In this document: piece after piece, positions 49,761 to 59,023 of the stretch
How positions within the stretch are numbered: the first letter of the stretch is position 1
Layout of the letters: every line of letters starts with the position of its first letter
Assembly: GCA_964396895.1 (NCBI GenBank)
Contig: CAYNGJ010000009.1
Coordinates: forward strand, 79,269-143,268
Direction of reading: 5' to 3'
DNA length: 64,000 bases
Source of the DNA: UBA2334 sp964396895
GTDB lineage: Bacteria > Pseudomonadota > Gammaproteobacteria > Burkholderiales > Burkholderiaceae_C
Translations under genes and position numbers: made by a program
Notes under the pieces: generated by a model
What the model saw: the letters and a program-made list of their open reading frames with translations, nothing else
Told to the model about the DNA's origin: nothing
Database searches by the model: none

Positions 49761-50933
49761 ATGCAACACCACAGTCCTCACCCCAGCCCTGTTCACCCAC
49801 ACAGCTACCCCCGCCGCGTGTTGCTGGCGGTTTGCGGCCTGAGTCCGCAAATAGTGACTGAGAACCTGTATGCGTTGGCATCAGACGCTCGACACGGGCC
49901 GTTTGTACCCACCGAGGTTCACCTCATCACCACCCGTGAAGGGGCCCAACGCGCCGAGCTGTCGTTGCTCAGCGACGACCTTGGCTGGTTCCATCGACTG
50001 TGCTCCGACTTTCACCTGCCCGGTGTGCAGTTCAACCGCCAACACATCCACGTCATCCGCGACCACAACGAACGCGGCATGGACGACATCCGCAGCCCCG
50101 AAGACAACCGCGCAGCCGCCGACTTCATCACCGCTCAGGTGCGCCACTTCACCGCCGATCCCCACTGCGCGTTGCATGTGTCCATTGCCGGAGGCCGCAA
50201 AACCATGGGGTTTTTTCTGGGCTACGCCCTGTCGCTCTATGGTCGTGCGCAAGATCGACTCAGCCATGTGCTGGTCAGCGAACCTTTTGAAAACAGCCTG
50301 GAATTTTTTTACCCCACACCCTACAGCCGCGTGCTTCAAACCCGCGATGGCCGCTTGGCCGACACCGCACTGGCCGAAGTCACGCTGGCCGACATTCCGT
50401 TTGTCAGCCTGCGCCACGGCTTGCCCCAGGCGCTGCTGTCGGGGCACGCCAGCTTCAACGACACCGTAGAAGCCGCCCGCGCGGCGCTGGCCCCGCCGCA
50501 ACTGACGCTGAATTTGGCGCAGCGCAACATCACGGTAGGGACCACCACGGTGGATCTGCCCCCCGCCGAGCTGGCGTTGCTGGCTGTCTTTGCCCGTCGC
50601 GTGCAAAACGGGGAACCGCCATTGCCCGCACCCGCCAAGGGCGTGCCAGACACCGACTGGAGCTGCCGTTACTTGTGCGAGTACAGCGCCATCGTCGGCA
50701 AGTCGGTCGATGTCGATGCCACGCAGCGCGCACTCAGAAACGGCATGGACGGTGAATATTTTTCGCAACGCAAATCCAAACTTGAAAAGCGCTTGAAGGC
50801 CGCTTTGGGACCTGTCGCCGATGTGTACCGCGTTCACGACGGCGGCACACGGCCTCGCCGCTACGCATTAACCCTTGCCCCCGATGCGGTACGCTTCTCG
50901 ACAGACGTGGCGTTCAAGGAGGAAATTCGATGA
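49761..50933 (+). CDS. CRISPR-associated NE0113-family CARF protein
   Basis: The 390-residue protein begins RRVLLAVCGLSPQIVTENLY, the start of the NE0113-type CARF domain, and has the ligand-site loop SIAGGRKTMGFFLGYAL (141-157). The C-terminal third (VDLPPAELALLAVFARRV, then RKSKLEKRLKAALG) looks like a winged helix. I see no R-X4-6-H HEPN motif, so it is probably a cyclic-oligoadenylate ring nuclease or a CARF transcription factor rather than an RNase. The stop overlaps the csm1 start (ATGA), so it is coupled to Cas10 production. The functional assignment is inference. Confidence 0.8.
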   Translation: MQHHSPHPSPVHPHSYPRRVLLAVCGLSPQIVTENLYALASDARHGPFVPTEVHLITTREGAQRAELSLLSDDLGWFHRLCSDFHLPGVQFNRQHIHVIRDHNERGMDDIRSPEDNRAAADFITAQVRHFTADPHCALHVSIAGGRKTMGFFLGYALSLYGRAQDRLSHVLVSEPFENSLEFFYPTPYSRVLQTRDGRLADTALAEVTLADIPFVSLRHGLPQALLSGHASFNDTVEAARAALAPPQLTLNLAQRNITVGTTTVDLPPAELALLAVFARRVQNGEPPLPAPAKGVPDTDWSCRYLCEYSAIVGKSVDVDATQRALRNGMDGEYFSQRKSKLEKRLKAALGPVADVYRVHDGGTRPRRYALTLAPDAVRFSTDVAFKEEIR

Positions 50934-53662
50934 CCATGCAAACAGCTAATTCATTGGCGGCTTCGTGCCGCGTGGCGCTGGCCGCCTACTTGCACGATTT
51001 GGGCAAGTTTGCCGAGCGTGCCCGCTTGGCGGTTCCGCCCGATGCACTGGCCGCCCACAAAACCCAGTATTGCCCGTGGCACACCACCGATAAAAGTGGC
51101 AAGAATGGTTATCACTCCCACATTCATGCCGCCTACACCGCGCTGGCATTTGATCTGATCGAGCGTCATGCCCCCCATCTCATTGCGGGCGACATGACCC
51201 CATTCGTCAGCCGCGCACAGCTGCAAGCCAGTGCCGGGTCAGGCGGGCAAGGCGTGGATGCCGACTCACTGGTCAACGCTGCATCAGCCCACCACCGGCC
51301 TGATACCTTTTTGCAATGGGTGATTGCCACCGCAGACCGCGTGGCCAGTGGCTTTGAGCGCGAAGCGTTCGACACATACAACGCCGCCAAAGACGAAAAC
51401 ACCCAAACCCCTACCGGGCGCAACCACTACCAAGCACGCATGCTCTCGTTGCTGGAGCAAATACAGAGCACAGGCCAACCGCTGGCCCACAGCGCGAGCA
51501 GCCTGAAATGGCGCTACCCGCTCAAAGCCCTGTCGCCCGAAGCCCTCTTTCCCATGCAGCGGGAAAAGTGTGAGCCCTCCAATGACGAACCTGCCCAGAA
51601 AGAATACGCCGCGCTGTGGCAGCAGTTTTTGCAGGCCATCGAGGCCATTCCCCCATCGCACCGCGACAACTGGGCGCTGTGGCTGGACCACTTTGACACG
51701 GCCTGGCTCACCTTCACCCACGCCATTCCTGCGGCCACCGCTTTCGGCACCAAGCCGGAAGTTTCGCTGTACGACCACAGCAAAACCACCGCTGCCCTCG
51801 CCGTGGCCCTGTGGCGCTGGCACGAGACTGAGGGCCGCACCGATGCACAAGCCGCTGTGCAGTTGAAAGATCGCAGCGATTGGAGCGTCGAAAAACTCCT
51901 GCTGATTCAAGGCGACTTTTTCGGCATACAGGATTTCATCTTTGCTGACGGCAGCCAGACCCGCCAAGATGCTGCCCGACTGCTGCGCGGGCGCTCGTTT
52001 CAGGTGTCGTTGTTCACCGAGTTGGCTGCACTCAAGGTGCTGGACGCGCTGGCACTGCCACCGACGAGCCAAATCACGAATGCAGCGGGTAAATTCCTCA
52101 TCGTTGCGCCCAATACCCAAGCGACCAAAGAGACGCTCGAAAGCGTCAAACAAGAGATCAATCAATGGTTTCTGACTCACAGCTTTGGCCTGGCAGGGCT
52201 GGGATTGGCCGCCAAATCTGTCAGTTGCAACGACTTTCTGGACACAAAGCCCCCTCACCGTTTCAAGGTGCTGATGAACGGCCTGTTTGCCGACCTCGAA
52301 AAAGCCAAGTTGCACCGCTTTGACCTGGCAGGCACCGCGCCCGCCGTGTTCAGCGTGGCCTATCAGCATGGTGTTTGCGCCTACAACGACCGTTTGCCTG
52401 CCGACCGGCAAGACGGGCAGGGCCACTGGTCAGCCGCCCTGTCGCGTGACCAAGTTGCGATCGGTAAAGGCCTGTCGCGCCAAGACCGTTTGCTGGTGCT
52501 GCGCAGTGCCGATGCACTGGCCAGCGGTTCCAGCGTCAAACCACTGGAAGTCCCCATTTTTGGCTACACCGTGGGCTTTACCGGCGGCGAAGATGCCAGC
52601 GGCAAGTTTGGTCCCCTGGCCCAAGGCGGGCAGTTGGCCCGTTGCTGGGACTTCAGCCTGCCCGACTCGCTGGGCGGCACCTTGTGGCACGGCTATGCCC
52701 GGCGCTACATCAATGCGTATGTGTCCCAATTCACCGAGGTGGACATTCAGACCCAGGCCAAATACACAGGCCTCGAAGGCGGTGTGAGTGCCGAAGACGT
52801 GCGGTTTGGCGCAGGCAAAACCCTCAACCACATTGCCTGTGAAGATCGCATGCCCAAAACCGACGACCTGGCAGACCAGCGTCAGTGGATAGGCCAAGTC
52901 GCCCTCATGACCCTCAAAGGCGATGTGGACAACCTGGGCACCATCTTCCAAACCGGTTTGCAGGCCCCTACCTTTGCCAAGATGGCGGCGCTGTCGCGGC
53001 AAATGAACGCCTTTTTTGCTGTGTACCTGCCTGCGCTGTGTGCGGCAGAGTTCCCCAACACCTACACCGTGTTTGCCGGCGGGGACGACTTCTTTCTGAT
53101 TGGCCCCTGGCACAGCACCCAACGGCTGGCCGCCCGCATGGCGGCAGAGTTCAAAACCTACGTGGCCCACAACCCAGCCATCACCTTCTCGGCAGGCATG
53201 GTCATGACCAAACCCGGCCTGCCCATGCACACCCTGGCCAACCAGGCCGAGGAAGCACTGGACGAGGCCAAAGCCAGTAGCCATGCGGATGAGAAGCAAC
53301 GCAAAAACGCCGTGGTGGTGTTTGGTCAACGGGTGCGCTGGGGCGACGAGTGGGCCAAAGTGCAGGCAGCGCAAGAACAACTGGAGCGTTTGCGGGCCGA
53401 TTTTTCGCTGTCCACCGGCTATGTCTATGGCCTGCTGCACCTGATTGACCTGGCTACCAACCCCCAAAACCCCGAGCACGCCATGTGGCGCAGCCGCTTT
53501 GCCTACCGCACTCGCCGCTACGTGGTGGACAAGATCAAAGACCTCGAACGGCGCGCCCAGGCACAGAAAGAAATTTCTGTCGCCTTGGGGGAGCAAGGCA
53601 TCAACGAGCTGGGTACGCGCTACCGCATCCCGCTTTTCAATCATTTTTACCGTCAGCGTTAA
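50930..53662 (+). CDS. csm1: Type III-A Cas10/Csm1
   Basis: Cas10 is the large subunit of the Csm complex: DNA nuclease plus cyclic oligoadenylate synthase. The 910-residue protein keeps the HD motif (AAYLHDLGKFAERA, residues 18-31), a second His cluster (YHSHIHAAYTAL), the Palm1 motif LKGDVDNLG and the Palm2 GGDD at residues 717-720 (VFAGGDDFFLIG). ATG 50930 follows GGAGGAAATTCG. Both activities therefore appear intact, and second messengers should be made to drive the CARF effectors downstream. Confidence 0.95.
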   Translation: MTMQTANSLAASCRVALAAYLHDLGKFAERARLAVPPDALAAHKTQYCPWHTTDKSGKNGYHSHIHAAYTALAFDLIERHAPHLIAGDMTPFVSRAQLQASAGSGGQGVDADSLVNAASAHHRPDTFLQWVIATADRVASGFEREAFDTYNAAKDENTQTPTGRNHYQARMLSLLEQIQSTGQPLAHSASSLKWRYPLKALSPEALFPMQREKCEPSNDEPAQKEYAALWQQFLQAIEAIPPSHRDNWALWLDHFDTAWLTFTHAIPAATAFGTKPEVSLYDHSKTTAALAVALWRWHETEGRTDAQAAVQLKDRSDWSVEKLLLIQGDFFGIQDFIFADGSQTRQDAARLLRGRSFQVSLFTELAALKVLDALALPPTSQITNAAGKFLIVAPNTQATKETLESVKQEINQWFLTHSFGLAGLGLAAKSVSCNDFLDTKPPHRFKVLMNGLFADLEKAKLHRFDLAGTAPAVFSVAYQHGVCAYNDRLPADRQDGQGHWSAALSRDQVAIGKGLSRQDRLLVLRSADALASGSSVKPLEVPIFGYTVGFTGGEDASGKFGPLAQGGQLARCWDFSLPDSLGGTLWHGYARRYINAYVSQFTEVDIQTQAKYTGLEGGVSAEDVRFGAGKTLNHIACEDRMPKTDDLADQRQWIGQVALMTLKGDVDNLGTIFQTGLQAPTFAKMAALSRQMNAFFAVYLPALCAAEFPNTYTVFAGGDDFFLIGPWHSTQRLAARMAAEFKTYVAHNPAITFSAGMVMTKPGLPMHTLANQAEEALDEAKASSHADEKQRKNAVVVFGQRVRWGDEWAKVQAAQEQLERLRADFSLSTGYVYGLLHLIDLATNPQNPEHAMWRSRFAYRTRRYVVDKIKDLERRAQAQKEISVALGEQGINELGTRYRIPLFNHFYRQR

Positions 53663-53677
53663 GGAGAGGACATTCAC

Positions 53678-54151
53678 ATGGCAACCGGATACCCAGGCCG
53701 TTCAGGCGGCTACCAAGACCGGCGCGATGAAGCGCCACGCATCACCATTTCAACTGCTGATGTGCGGTTGAAAGATATTCCTAAAAACCTGTTTTCGGAC
53801 ATTGCGAAAGAGAAAGCCGCAACAGTGGCACAGGCTGCCCAGGCGCACAAAAAAGATGTCAACAAATCCACCCAATTGCGTAAGTTCTACGACGAACTGG
53901 TGATGTGGTTTGAAAAAGTGCATGCCGAGCGCACCCCCGCAGACCGGGAAGCCAAATACACCGAGGTGGCGCCGTTTATCCAGATGCTGGTGGCCAAAGT
54001 GGCCTATGCCAAAGGGCGTGAGCATGTGGACGAGTGTTTCGAGCAGTTGTTTGCGCACGTTGTCAAAGAAATCAGCAATGCCACCACCCTCAAGCACGCC
54101 AAATTGTTCATGGAAGCCTTCATGGGTTTCTACAAAGCCCAGGAGAAATGA
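53678..54151 (+). CDS. csm2: Csm2, small subunit of the Csm complex
   Basis: The 157-residue helical protein starts at ATG 53678 after AAGGAGAGG. A Gly/Arg-rich N-terminus of about 20 residues is followed by the Csm2 helical domain (QLRKFYDELVMWFEKVHAER, then IQMLVAKVAYAKGREHV and HAKLFMEAFMGFYKA). It lines the filament groove next to Csm3. It is spaced three bases from csm3. Confidence 0.9.
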   Translation: MATGYPGRSGGYQDRRDEAPRITISTADVRLKDIPKNLFSDIAKEKAATVAQAAQAHKKDVNKSTQLRKFYDELVMWFEKVHAERTPADREAKYTEVAPFIQMLVAKVAYAKGREHVDECFEQLFAHVVKEISNATTLKHAKLFMEAFMGFYKAQEK

Positions 54152-54154
54152 GTC

Positions 54155-54889
54155 ATGTCTCAAATTCAGCCCCAACTCACCGCTATCACCACCCTCACCG
54201 CCACGCTTGAACTCGTCAGTGGCCTGCGCATTGGCGCGGGCGACAGCGAAATGCGCATTGGCGGCGTGGACAATCCCGTCATTCGCCACCCCCACACCCA
54301 GGCACCCTACATCCCCGGCTCCAGCCTCAAAGGCAAGATGCGCAGCCTGTTGGAGTGGCGCAGCGGTGCGGTGAAAGAAGAAGCCCTGGGCTGGCGCGAC
54401 TACGAAGGCGCAACCCCTGCCACCCAGCCCGAAGTCAAGCGCATCCTGCAACTCTTTGGCATCAGCGGCGATGCCAAGCTGGGCGAAGAAATGCGTGAAC
54501 TGGGCCCTACCCGCATCTCGTTCTGGGACTGCAACCTGCAACCGGCCTGGGAAGAAGAGGTTCGCGCCAACAACCAGATGCTGACCGAAGTCAAAAGCGA
54601 AAACCGCATCAACCGCATCTCCGGCGTGGCCGAGCACCCCCGCCAGACCGAGCGCGTTCCAGCCGGTGCCCGGTTCGACTTCCGCCTGTCGGTCAAACGC
54701 CTGGCCGGTGATGGCGACGAACTTGTGGATACCGTGCTGCAAGGCCTGAAGCTGCTGGAGCTGGACAGCGTGGGCGGCTCCGGCTCGCGCGGCTACGGCA
54801 AAGTGAAGTTTGTGGGCCTGCAAATTGACGGTGCCGATGCCCAGGCCCGCTTCGATGCGGTGCAACCCTTTGCTAAGTCCGGCAGCTGA
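54155..54889 (+). CDS. csm3: Csm3, backbone RAMP and target-RNA nuclease
   Basis: The 244-residue RAMP protein has the ATLELVSGLRIGAGDSEMRI start, GGVDNPVIRHPHTQAPYIPG with the catalytic Asp (D39), the loop SSLKGKMRSLLEWR, and the Gly-rich loop VGGSGSRGYGKVKF near the C-terminus. Multiple copies form the backbone and cut bound target RNA every six nucleotides. All expected active residues are present. Confidence 0.94.
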   Translation: MSQIQPQLTAITTLTATLELVSGLRIGAGDSEMRIGGVDNPVIRHPHTQAPYIPGSSLKGKMRSLLEWRSGAVKEEALGWRDYEGATPATQPEVKRILQLFGISGDAKLGEEMRELGPTRISFWDCNLQPAWEEEVRANNQMLTEVKSENRINRISGVAEHPRQTERVPAGARFDFRLSVKRLAGDGDELVDTVLQGLKLLELDSVGGSGSRGYGKVKFVGLQIDGADAQARFDAVQPFAKSGS

Positions 54890-54904
54890 CGCGCCGCACC
54901 AACC

Positions 54905-55891
54905 ATGCAAACCCTTCGCATCACCTTGCGCCCACTGTCGGCGCTGGGCACCCCGCTGGCGGGCGACACCCTGTTTGGCCAGTTGTGCTGGACGCTGCGC
55001 CACCAACTTGGCAACGACCGGCTCAACGCCCTGTTGCAGGGCTACACCCAGCGCCAGCCGTTTGCCGTGGTGTCCGACGCACTGCCCAGCGGGCATGTGC
55101 CCCTGCCCAGCCTGCCATCGGGCGTGTGGGCCAAAAACCCCAGCAACGCTGACCGAAAAGTTTTAAAGAAAAAACGCTGGTTGCGCTTTGCTGATGTAAG
55201 TGAGCAGCTACCAAAATGGCAGCAACTGGCGGTGGGCGATGCAGAGGTGGGCAAAAGCACCAGCCGTGCCCAGCCGCATAACACCATCAACCGCCAGACC
55301 GGCACCACTGGTACGGGCATGTTCGCCCCCTACACCGTGGCCCAAACCTGGCTGGCTACCGGCAGCCTGTTCGACGTGGTGGTGGCGCTGGATGAGCAGC
55401 GCATTTCCCCCGCCGAACTCCAGACTGCCTTCACCCACATGGGCCAAAGCGGCTATGGGCGCGATGCCAGCATCGGCCTGGGCAAGTTCGAGCTGGTGGG
55501 CCAGCCTGAGCCTGTGGTGTGGCCCGCAGCCAGTGGCTCGGTGCCCAACGCCTACCTCACGCTGGGGCCGTGTGCGCCGCAAGGGCTGGGGTTTTGCCCG
55601 GTGCGCAGCCACTGGCAAGTCACCACCCGCTTTGGGCGGCATGGCGACGTGGCCGTGCAAAGTGGCCAGCCGTTCAAGCGTCCTGTGTTGCTGGCCAAGG
55701 CAGGCAGCGTGTTTTGGCCGGAACGGGCCGACCCGGTCTGCGCCTTCATTGGCCAAGGCCTGGGCGGCACAGCGGCCCCGGTGTCGCTGGCCATGCCCGA
55801 AACCGTGCAGCAAGGCTATTGCCCCGTGGTGCCCATTGCCGTGCCCTTGGGGTTTGGTGCGGTGGTTGGGCAGCAGTCAACTTCAAAATAA
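54905..55891 (+). CDS. csm4: Csm4 RAMP subunit
   Basis: The 328-residue protein binds the 5' handle of the crRNA and Cas10. Recognisable parts are LSALGTPLAGDTLFGQLCWT at the N-terminus, NRQTGTTGTGMFAPYTV in the middle, and QSGYGRDASIGLGKFELVG as the Gly-rich RAMP loop. A short AT-richer region near 55160-55215 resembles the dispersed mini-repeat. It is 15 bases after csm3. Confidence 0.92.
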   Translation: MQTLRITLRPLSALGTPLAGDTLFGQLCWTLRHQLGNDRLNALLQGYTQRQPFAVVSDALPSGHVPLPSLPSGVWAKNPSNADRKVLKKKRWLRFADVSEQLPKWQQLAVGDAEVGKSTSRAQPHNTINRQTGTTGTGMFAPYTVAQTWLATGSLFDVVVALDEQRISPAELQTAFTHMGQSGYGRDASIGLGKFELVGQPEPVVWPAASGSVPNAYLTLGPCAPQGLGFCPVRSHWQVTTRFGRHGDVAVQSGQPFKRPVLLAKAGSVFWPERADPVCAFIGQGLGGTAAPVSLAMPETVQQGYCPVVPIAVPLGFGAVVGQQSTSK

Positions 55892-55922
55892 ATAGCTTGA
55901 AAGCAACAGGGATAAAGCGATG
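55884..55922. repeat. AT-rich mini-repeat at csm4-csm5 junction (copy C)
   Basis: The segment AAAATAAATAGCTTGAAAGC followed by AACAGGGATAAAGCGATG spans the csm4 stop and the csm5 start and has the same skeleton as copy A. It supplies the csm5 leader. Confidence 0.5.
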
Positions 55923-57641
55923 AATGCCTTTTTATCGTCACACACACTGGCGCTCACGCCGCTGTCGCCCATCCACATTGGTTGTGGCGAGGACTTTGAG
56001 CCCACCAACTACGTCATTGAAGACGGCTTGCTGTACGGCTTTGACCCCAGCCGCGCTGCGCTGACCGAGTCGCAGCGCAACAAGCTGGGCGACGTGGCGC
56101 GGCGCGGTTCACTGGCGGGCATTCAGAGGTTCTTCCGCGACAACGCTGCGGTTTTCAAGCCGCATGCCCGTGTGGTGATGCCGGTGGCCAAGGGCGTGGC
56201 CAGCCAGTATGAAAAGCGGTTGGGCGAAGCCGCCAACTGGGAGTCCAGCGGGCGTGCAGTATTCAATCAACTGGAAATTGAGCGCCATGTGTTCACCGGG
56301 CCGCTGCAACAGCCCTTCATTCCCGGCACCAGCTTCAAAGGTGCGCTGCGCACGGCTTGGCTGGATGAGTTGAATGGAGGCAGAAACCCGCGCGATGTGG
56401 AATACAAGTACAACGGCGAGGCCAAGTCCACCACCCGCATGGAAACCACTTTGCTGGGTGGCGACTTCCAAACCAGTCCACTGCGCCTGCTGAAAGTGGC
56501 CGACCTCATGCCAACCCGCGAGCCTGAGCGCGAAGTGCTGTTTGCCGTCAACCGCAAGAAGCGGATGCCTAAAGATGGCGAAGCACCACCCAAAGGCGTA
56601 ACTGCCCGCAAAGACTGCGTGTTGTACGGCCAATACCGCCTGTTTCAGGCCGGTGTCACGCTGCCCGCTTTGCTGGCCCAGGTGGGAGCCACCGGCGACA
56701 AAGGCAAACCCCTCACGCCCCAGCGCCATCAGCTCGATGCCGACGGCGCGGTCGATCTGAAGCGCCTGGCCCAGCAATCCAACGCCTACCACCAACAGCG
56801 CCTGCGCCGCGAGTTGGTCATTTTGGACGGGCGCGGCCTGGTTAACCCCGACTGGAAGCGCGGCATCGAAACCCTGCTGGCTCCTGGCGGTGAGCTGGAC
56901 AAAAAGTTGGCAACAGGCGAAATCTTCCTCATCCGCCTGGGTCGCTACGGCGGGGCCGACAACAAAACCCTGACCGGCGACGGTGTGGCCAGCATTAAGA
57001 TCATGGGTGCCAGGGTCAATGGCAAGCAGGAATTCTCATTTGAGAGCACCACCAAAACCGTCTGGCTGGCCGCGCAACACGACACCGACCAAAAACATCT
57101 CGTTCCCTTTGGCTGGGCAGTGGTTGAAATCGACCCGCAAGCTGATTGCGCAGCGCTGAAAAACTGGTGTGCCATCCAGGCCATAGGTCGTCAGAGCATG
57201 GCTTCGGTACGGCTCAATTTGCAGGCTGAAAGGCAGGCAGCATTGGCAGAGAAAGCCCGCCTGACAGCGCAAGCTGCAGCCCGCGCCGCCGCCGCCGAGG
57301 ATGAGCGTCTGGCTGCAGAGGCCCGAGCCCAGGCACTCGCCAGCATGACCCCGCAAGCGCAGGAGCGGGAAGCCTTTTGCCAACAATGCGAAGACTGGTT
57401 CAACCAGATGCCTCCCAACGGCAACCACAAAAAACAAGCAGCCGATCCTGGCAAAAATGGTCTGTACCAAGACGCCCTTCGCCTGGTCAAAATGGCTCTC
57501 GAAAGCCCCGATTGGTCAGCCGCCGACAAAGCCTCCCTTGCGGATGCACTGGAGCAGTGGATGCCCAAAGTCATCGATCGCTGGGATGGCAAGGATCAGA
57601 GAAAAAAGCTAGGACTGTCGAAATTGAGAAACATTCAATAA
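55920..57641 (+). CDS. csm5: Csm5 RAMP subunit with long C-terminal extension
   Basis: Csm5 caps the 3' end of the crRNA complex. At 573 residues it is longer than the roughly 350-400 residues I associate with Csm5. The RAMP part includes LTPLSPIHIGCGEDFEPTNY, QQPFIPGTSFKGALRTAWLD and IRLGRYGGADNKTLTGDGVA. From about residue 430 an Ala/Glu-rich coiled-coil segment (QAERQAALAEKARLTAQAAA) leads to a compact C-terminal domain (CQQCEDWFNQMPPNGNHKKQ, then QDALRLVKMALESPDWSAAD). The role of this extension is unknown. Confidence 0.9.
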   Translation: MNAFLSSHTLALTPLSPIHIGCGEDFEPTNYVIEDGLLYGFDPSRAALTESQRNKLGDVARRGSLAGIQRFFRDNAAVFKPHARVVMPVAKGVASQYEKRLGEAANWESSGRAVFNQLEIERHVFTGPLQQPFIPGTSFKGALRTAWLDELNGGRNPRDVEYKYNGEAKSTTRMETTLLGGDFQTSPLRLLKVADLMPTREPEREVLFAVNRKKRMPKDGEAPPKGVTARKDCVLYGQYRLFQAGVTLPALLAQVGATGDKGKPLTPQRHQLDADGAVDLKRLAQQSNAYHQQRLRRELVILDGRGLVNPDWKRGIETLLAPGGELDKKLATGEIFLIRLGRYGGADNKTLTGDGVASIKIMGARVNGKQEFSFESTTKTVWLAAQHDTDQKHLVPFGWAVVEIDPQADCAALKNWCAIQAIGRQSMASVRLNLQAERQAALAEKARLTAQAAARAAAAEDERLAAEARAQALASMTPQAQEREAFCQQCEDWFNQMPPNGNHKKQAADPGKNGLYQDALRLVKMALESPDWSAADKASLADALEQWMPKVIDRWDGKDQRKKLGLSKLRNIQ

Positions 57642-57675
57642 AATGGCAATTTCGTAAACTATTTCATTGTTTTCC

Positions 57676-57921
57676 ATGAAAACCCAATCTCAGCTTACCA
57701 GTGGCCGGGCTGTCATTCCGGCTGCCCTGCGCACTCAGCTTGACATGCGTGAAGGCGATCAGCTCATCTGGCGAGTAGAGGCTGATCAATTGGTCGTCAC
57801 CACCCGACGTGCACAGCTTAAGAAGGCGCAATCCATGTTTCAGCAACTGGTGGCGACCGACTCGGCTTCTGCTGCTGACGAACTGCTGGCCGAGCGCCGT
57901 GCCGAGGCGGCCAGAGGATGA
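57676..57921 (+). CDS. vapB: VapB-type antitoxin (AbrB/SpoVT fold)
   Basis: The 81-residue protein starts at ATG 57676 (TTG 57667 is an alternative). Its N-terminus KTQSQLTSGRAVIPAALRTQ, then LDMREGDQLIWRVEADQLVV, is the swapped-hairpin AbrB/MazE DNA-binding fold; the rest is the toxin-binding helix. The AT-rich gap in front (57642-57675) is a likely separate promoter. The stop overlaps the vapC start as ATGA. Confidence 0.88.
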   Translation: MKTQSQLTSGRAVIPAALRTQLDMREGDQLIWRVEADQLVVTTRRAQLKKAQSMFQQLVATDSASAADELLAERRAEAARG

Positions 57922-58331
57922 GTGCCCCCATCATGGTCCTCGATGCATCGGCCATCCTGGCCTTTTTGCAGGGTGAGCCTGGTCAAGAGGCTGTGGCGGA
58001 CGCATTGCATAACACACCTTGTGTTGTCTCCGCTGCCAATCAGGCAGAAATCATTGCCAAGGCGCTGGACCGTGGGCACAGCGCAGAAGGCATACAGGCC
58101 ATCCTGTCTGAGCTGGCTTACCAAGTGGTGGATACCACTGCCGCCGATGGCGTGTTGGCTGGCCAGTTACGTGCGCACACCCGATCAGCGGGGTTGAGTC
58201 TGGGCGACCGCTTGTGCCTTGCAACGGCCATGCGGCTCAAAGCCACCGTCCTCACGGCCGACCGTTCGTGGCTCGCGTTGGCAGCGGCATTGGCACTGGA
58301 CATACGCAGTTTGCGGCCAGACGTGCATTGA
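57918..58331 (+). CDS. vapC: VapC-type PIN ribonuclease toxin
   Basis: The 137-residue PIN-domain protein has the acidic residues in VLDASAILAFLQGE (Asp), ANQAEIIAKA (Glu), SLGDRLCLATAMRL (Asp) and VLTADRSW (Asp). It would cleave RNA when freed from VapB. Its placement inside a CRISPR operon, between csm5 and the Nudix gene, is notable. It may act as an addiction module or back-up effector. Confidence 0.88.
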   Translation: MSAPIMVLDASAILAFLQGEPGQEAVADALHNTPCVVSAANQAEIIAKALDRGHSAEGIQAILSELAYQVVDTTAADGVLAGQLRAHTRSAGLSLGDRLCLATAMRLKATVLTADRSWLALAAALALDIRSLRPDVH

Positions 58332-58369
58332 TTCTGTGCACATTCGGATTTCGTGTTCACGCTCGCGCC

Positions 58370-58990
58370 ATGATCCTCACCATCCCCCGCCACCAAGCCC
58401 CTGCCTTGCCCGAAACTGGCTGCTGGCCGGTAACGGATCTGGCTTTCATGAATCCGCCGCTGTGGCGGGAGCGTGCTTTGGCCGAGCACGACGAAACCCT
58501 GCTCCAACCGGTGGCCTATGGCGTACTGCTCAACGAGACGGGTCACGCCTGGTGCTACCAGCGCACCGGTGGTGATGCGCGGGTAGACGGGCGCTGGAGC
58601 TGCGGTGTCGGAGGCCATGTGGACGCACAGGACGCACGGGCCATGCCTGGCCTGCCGGGCACCGTTGCGCCCGCGTTCGACCCGGAAGCCACGTTGCGCC
58701 AAGCCTGGGCGCGCGAACTGGCCGAAGAGCTGGGTGCCAGCCCCGCGCACCTGTCCGACGTGCGGTTGCACGGCCTGGTGTACGAGGGGCTTTCCGCCAT
58801 TGGTCGGGTCCACTTGGGCGTGTTGTTCAGCGCCCGCTGGTGTGCGCCCACACCACCTCGGCCACCGGCGGGGGAAGCTTTGCAGAGCGTGGGCTTTTTG
58901 CCGTTGACCGCCATCGTGGCTGACAGTCGTTTCGAGCGGTGGAGCCGCCTCGTTTCCCAGCACCTGTTTACCCAGTGCGACCCGTGTTGA
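58370..58990 (+). CDS. Nudix hydrolase adjacent to Cad1
   Basis: The 206-residue protein from ATG 58370 has a Nudix fold: VAYGVLLNETGHAWCYQRTG, RWSCGVGGHVDA, and the catalytic helix ARELAEELGA with R115, E116, E119 and E120. The segment between GGHVDA and the helix is about 20 residues longer than the Nudix consensus, and the Glu before REL is one residue out of register. It resembles no mutT I can name. Position directly before cad1 suggests it processes inosine nucleotides or another nucleotide product of the CRISPR response. This role is inference. Confidence 0.78.
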   Translation: MILTIPRHQAPALPETGCWPVTDLAFMNPPLWRERALAEHDETLLQPVAYGVLLNETGHAWCYQRTGGDARVDGRWSCGVGGHVDAQDARAMPGLPGTVAPAFDPEATLRQAWARELAEELGASPAHLSDVRLHGLVYEGLSAIGRVHLGVLFSARWCAPTPPRPPAGEALQSVGFLPLTAIVADSRFERWSRLVSQHLFTQCDPC

Positions 58991-59023
58991 GGGTTGCACC
59001 CTGGCCGTTTTCCCCTCCCACAC

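Noticed and set aside
49761..50933. Csm6-type HEPN ribonuclease
   Set aside because: No R-X4-6-H motif is visible in the C-terminal part; it looks like a winged helix instead.
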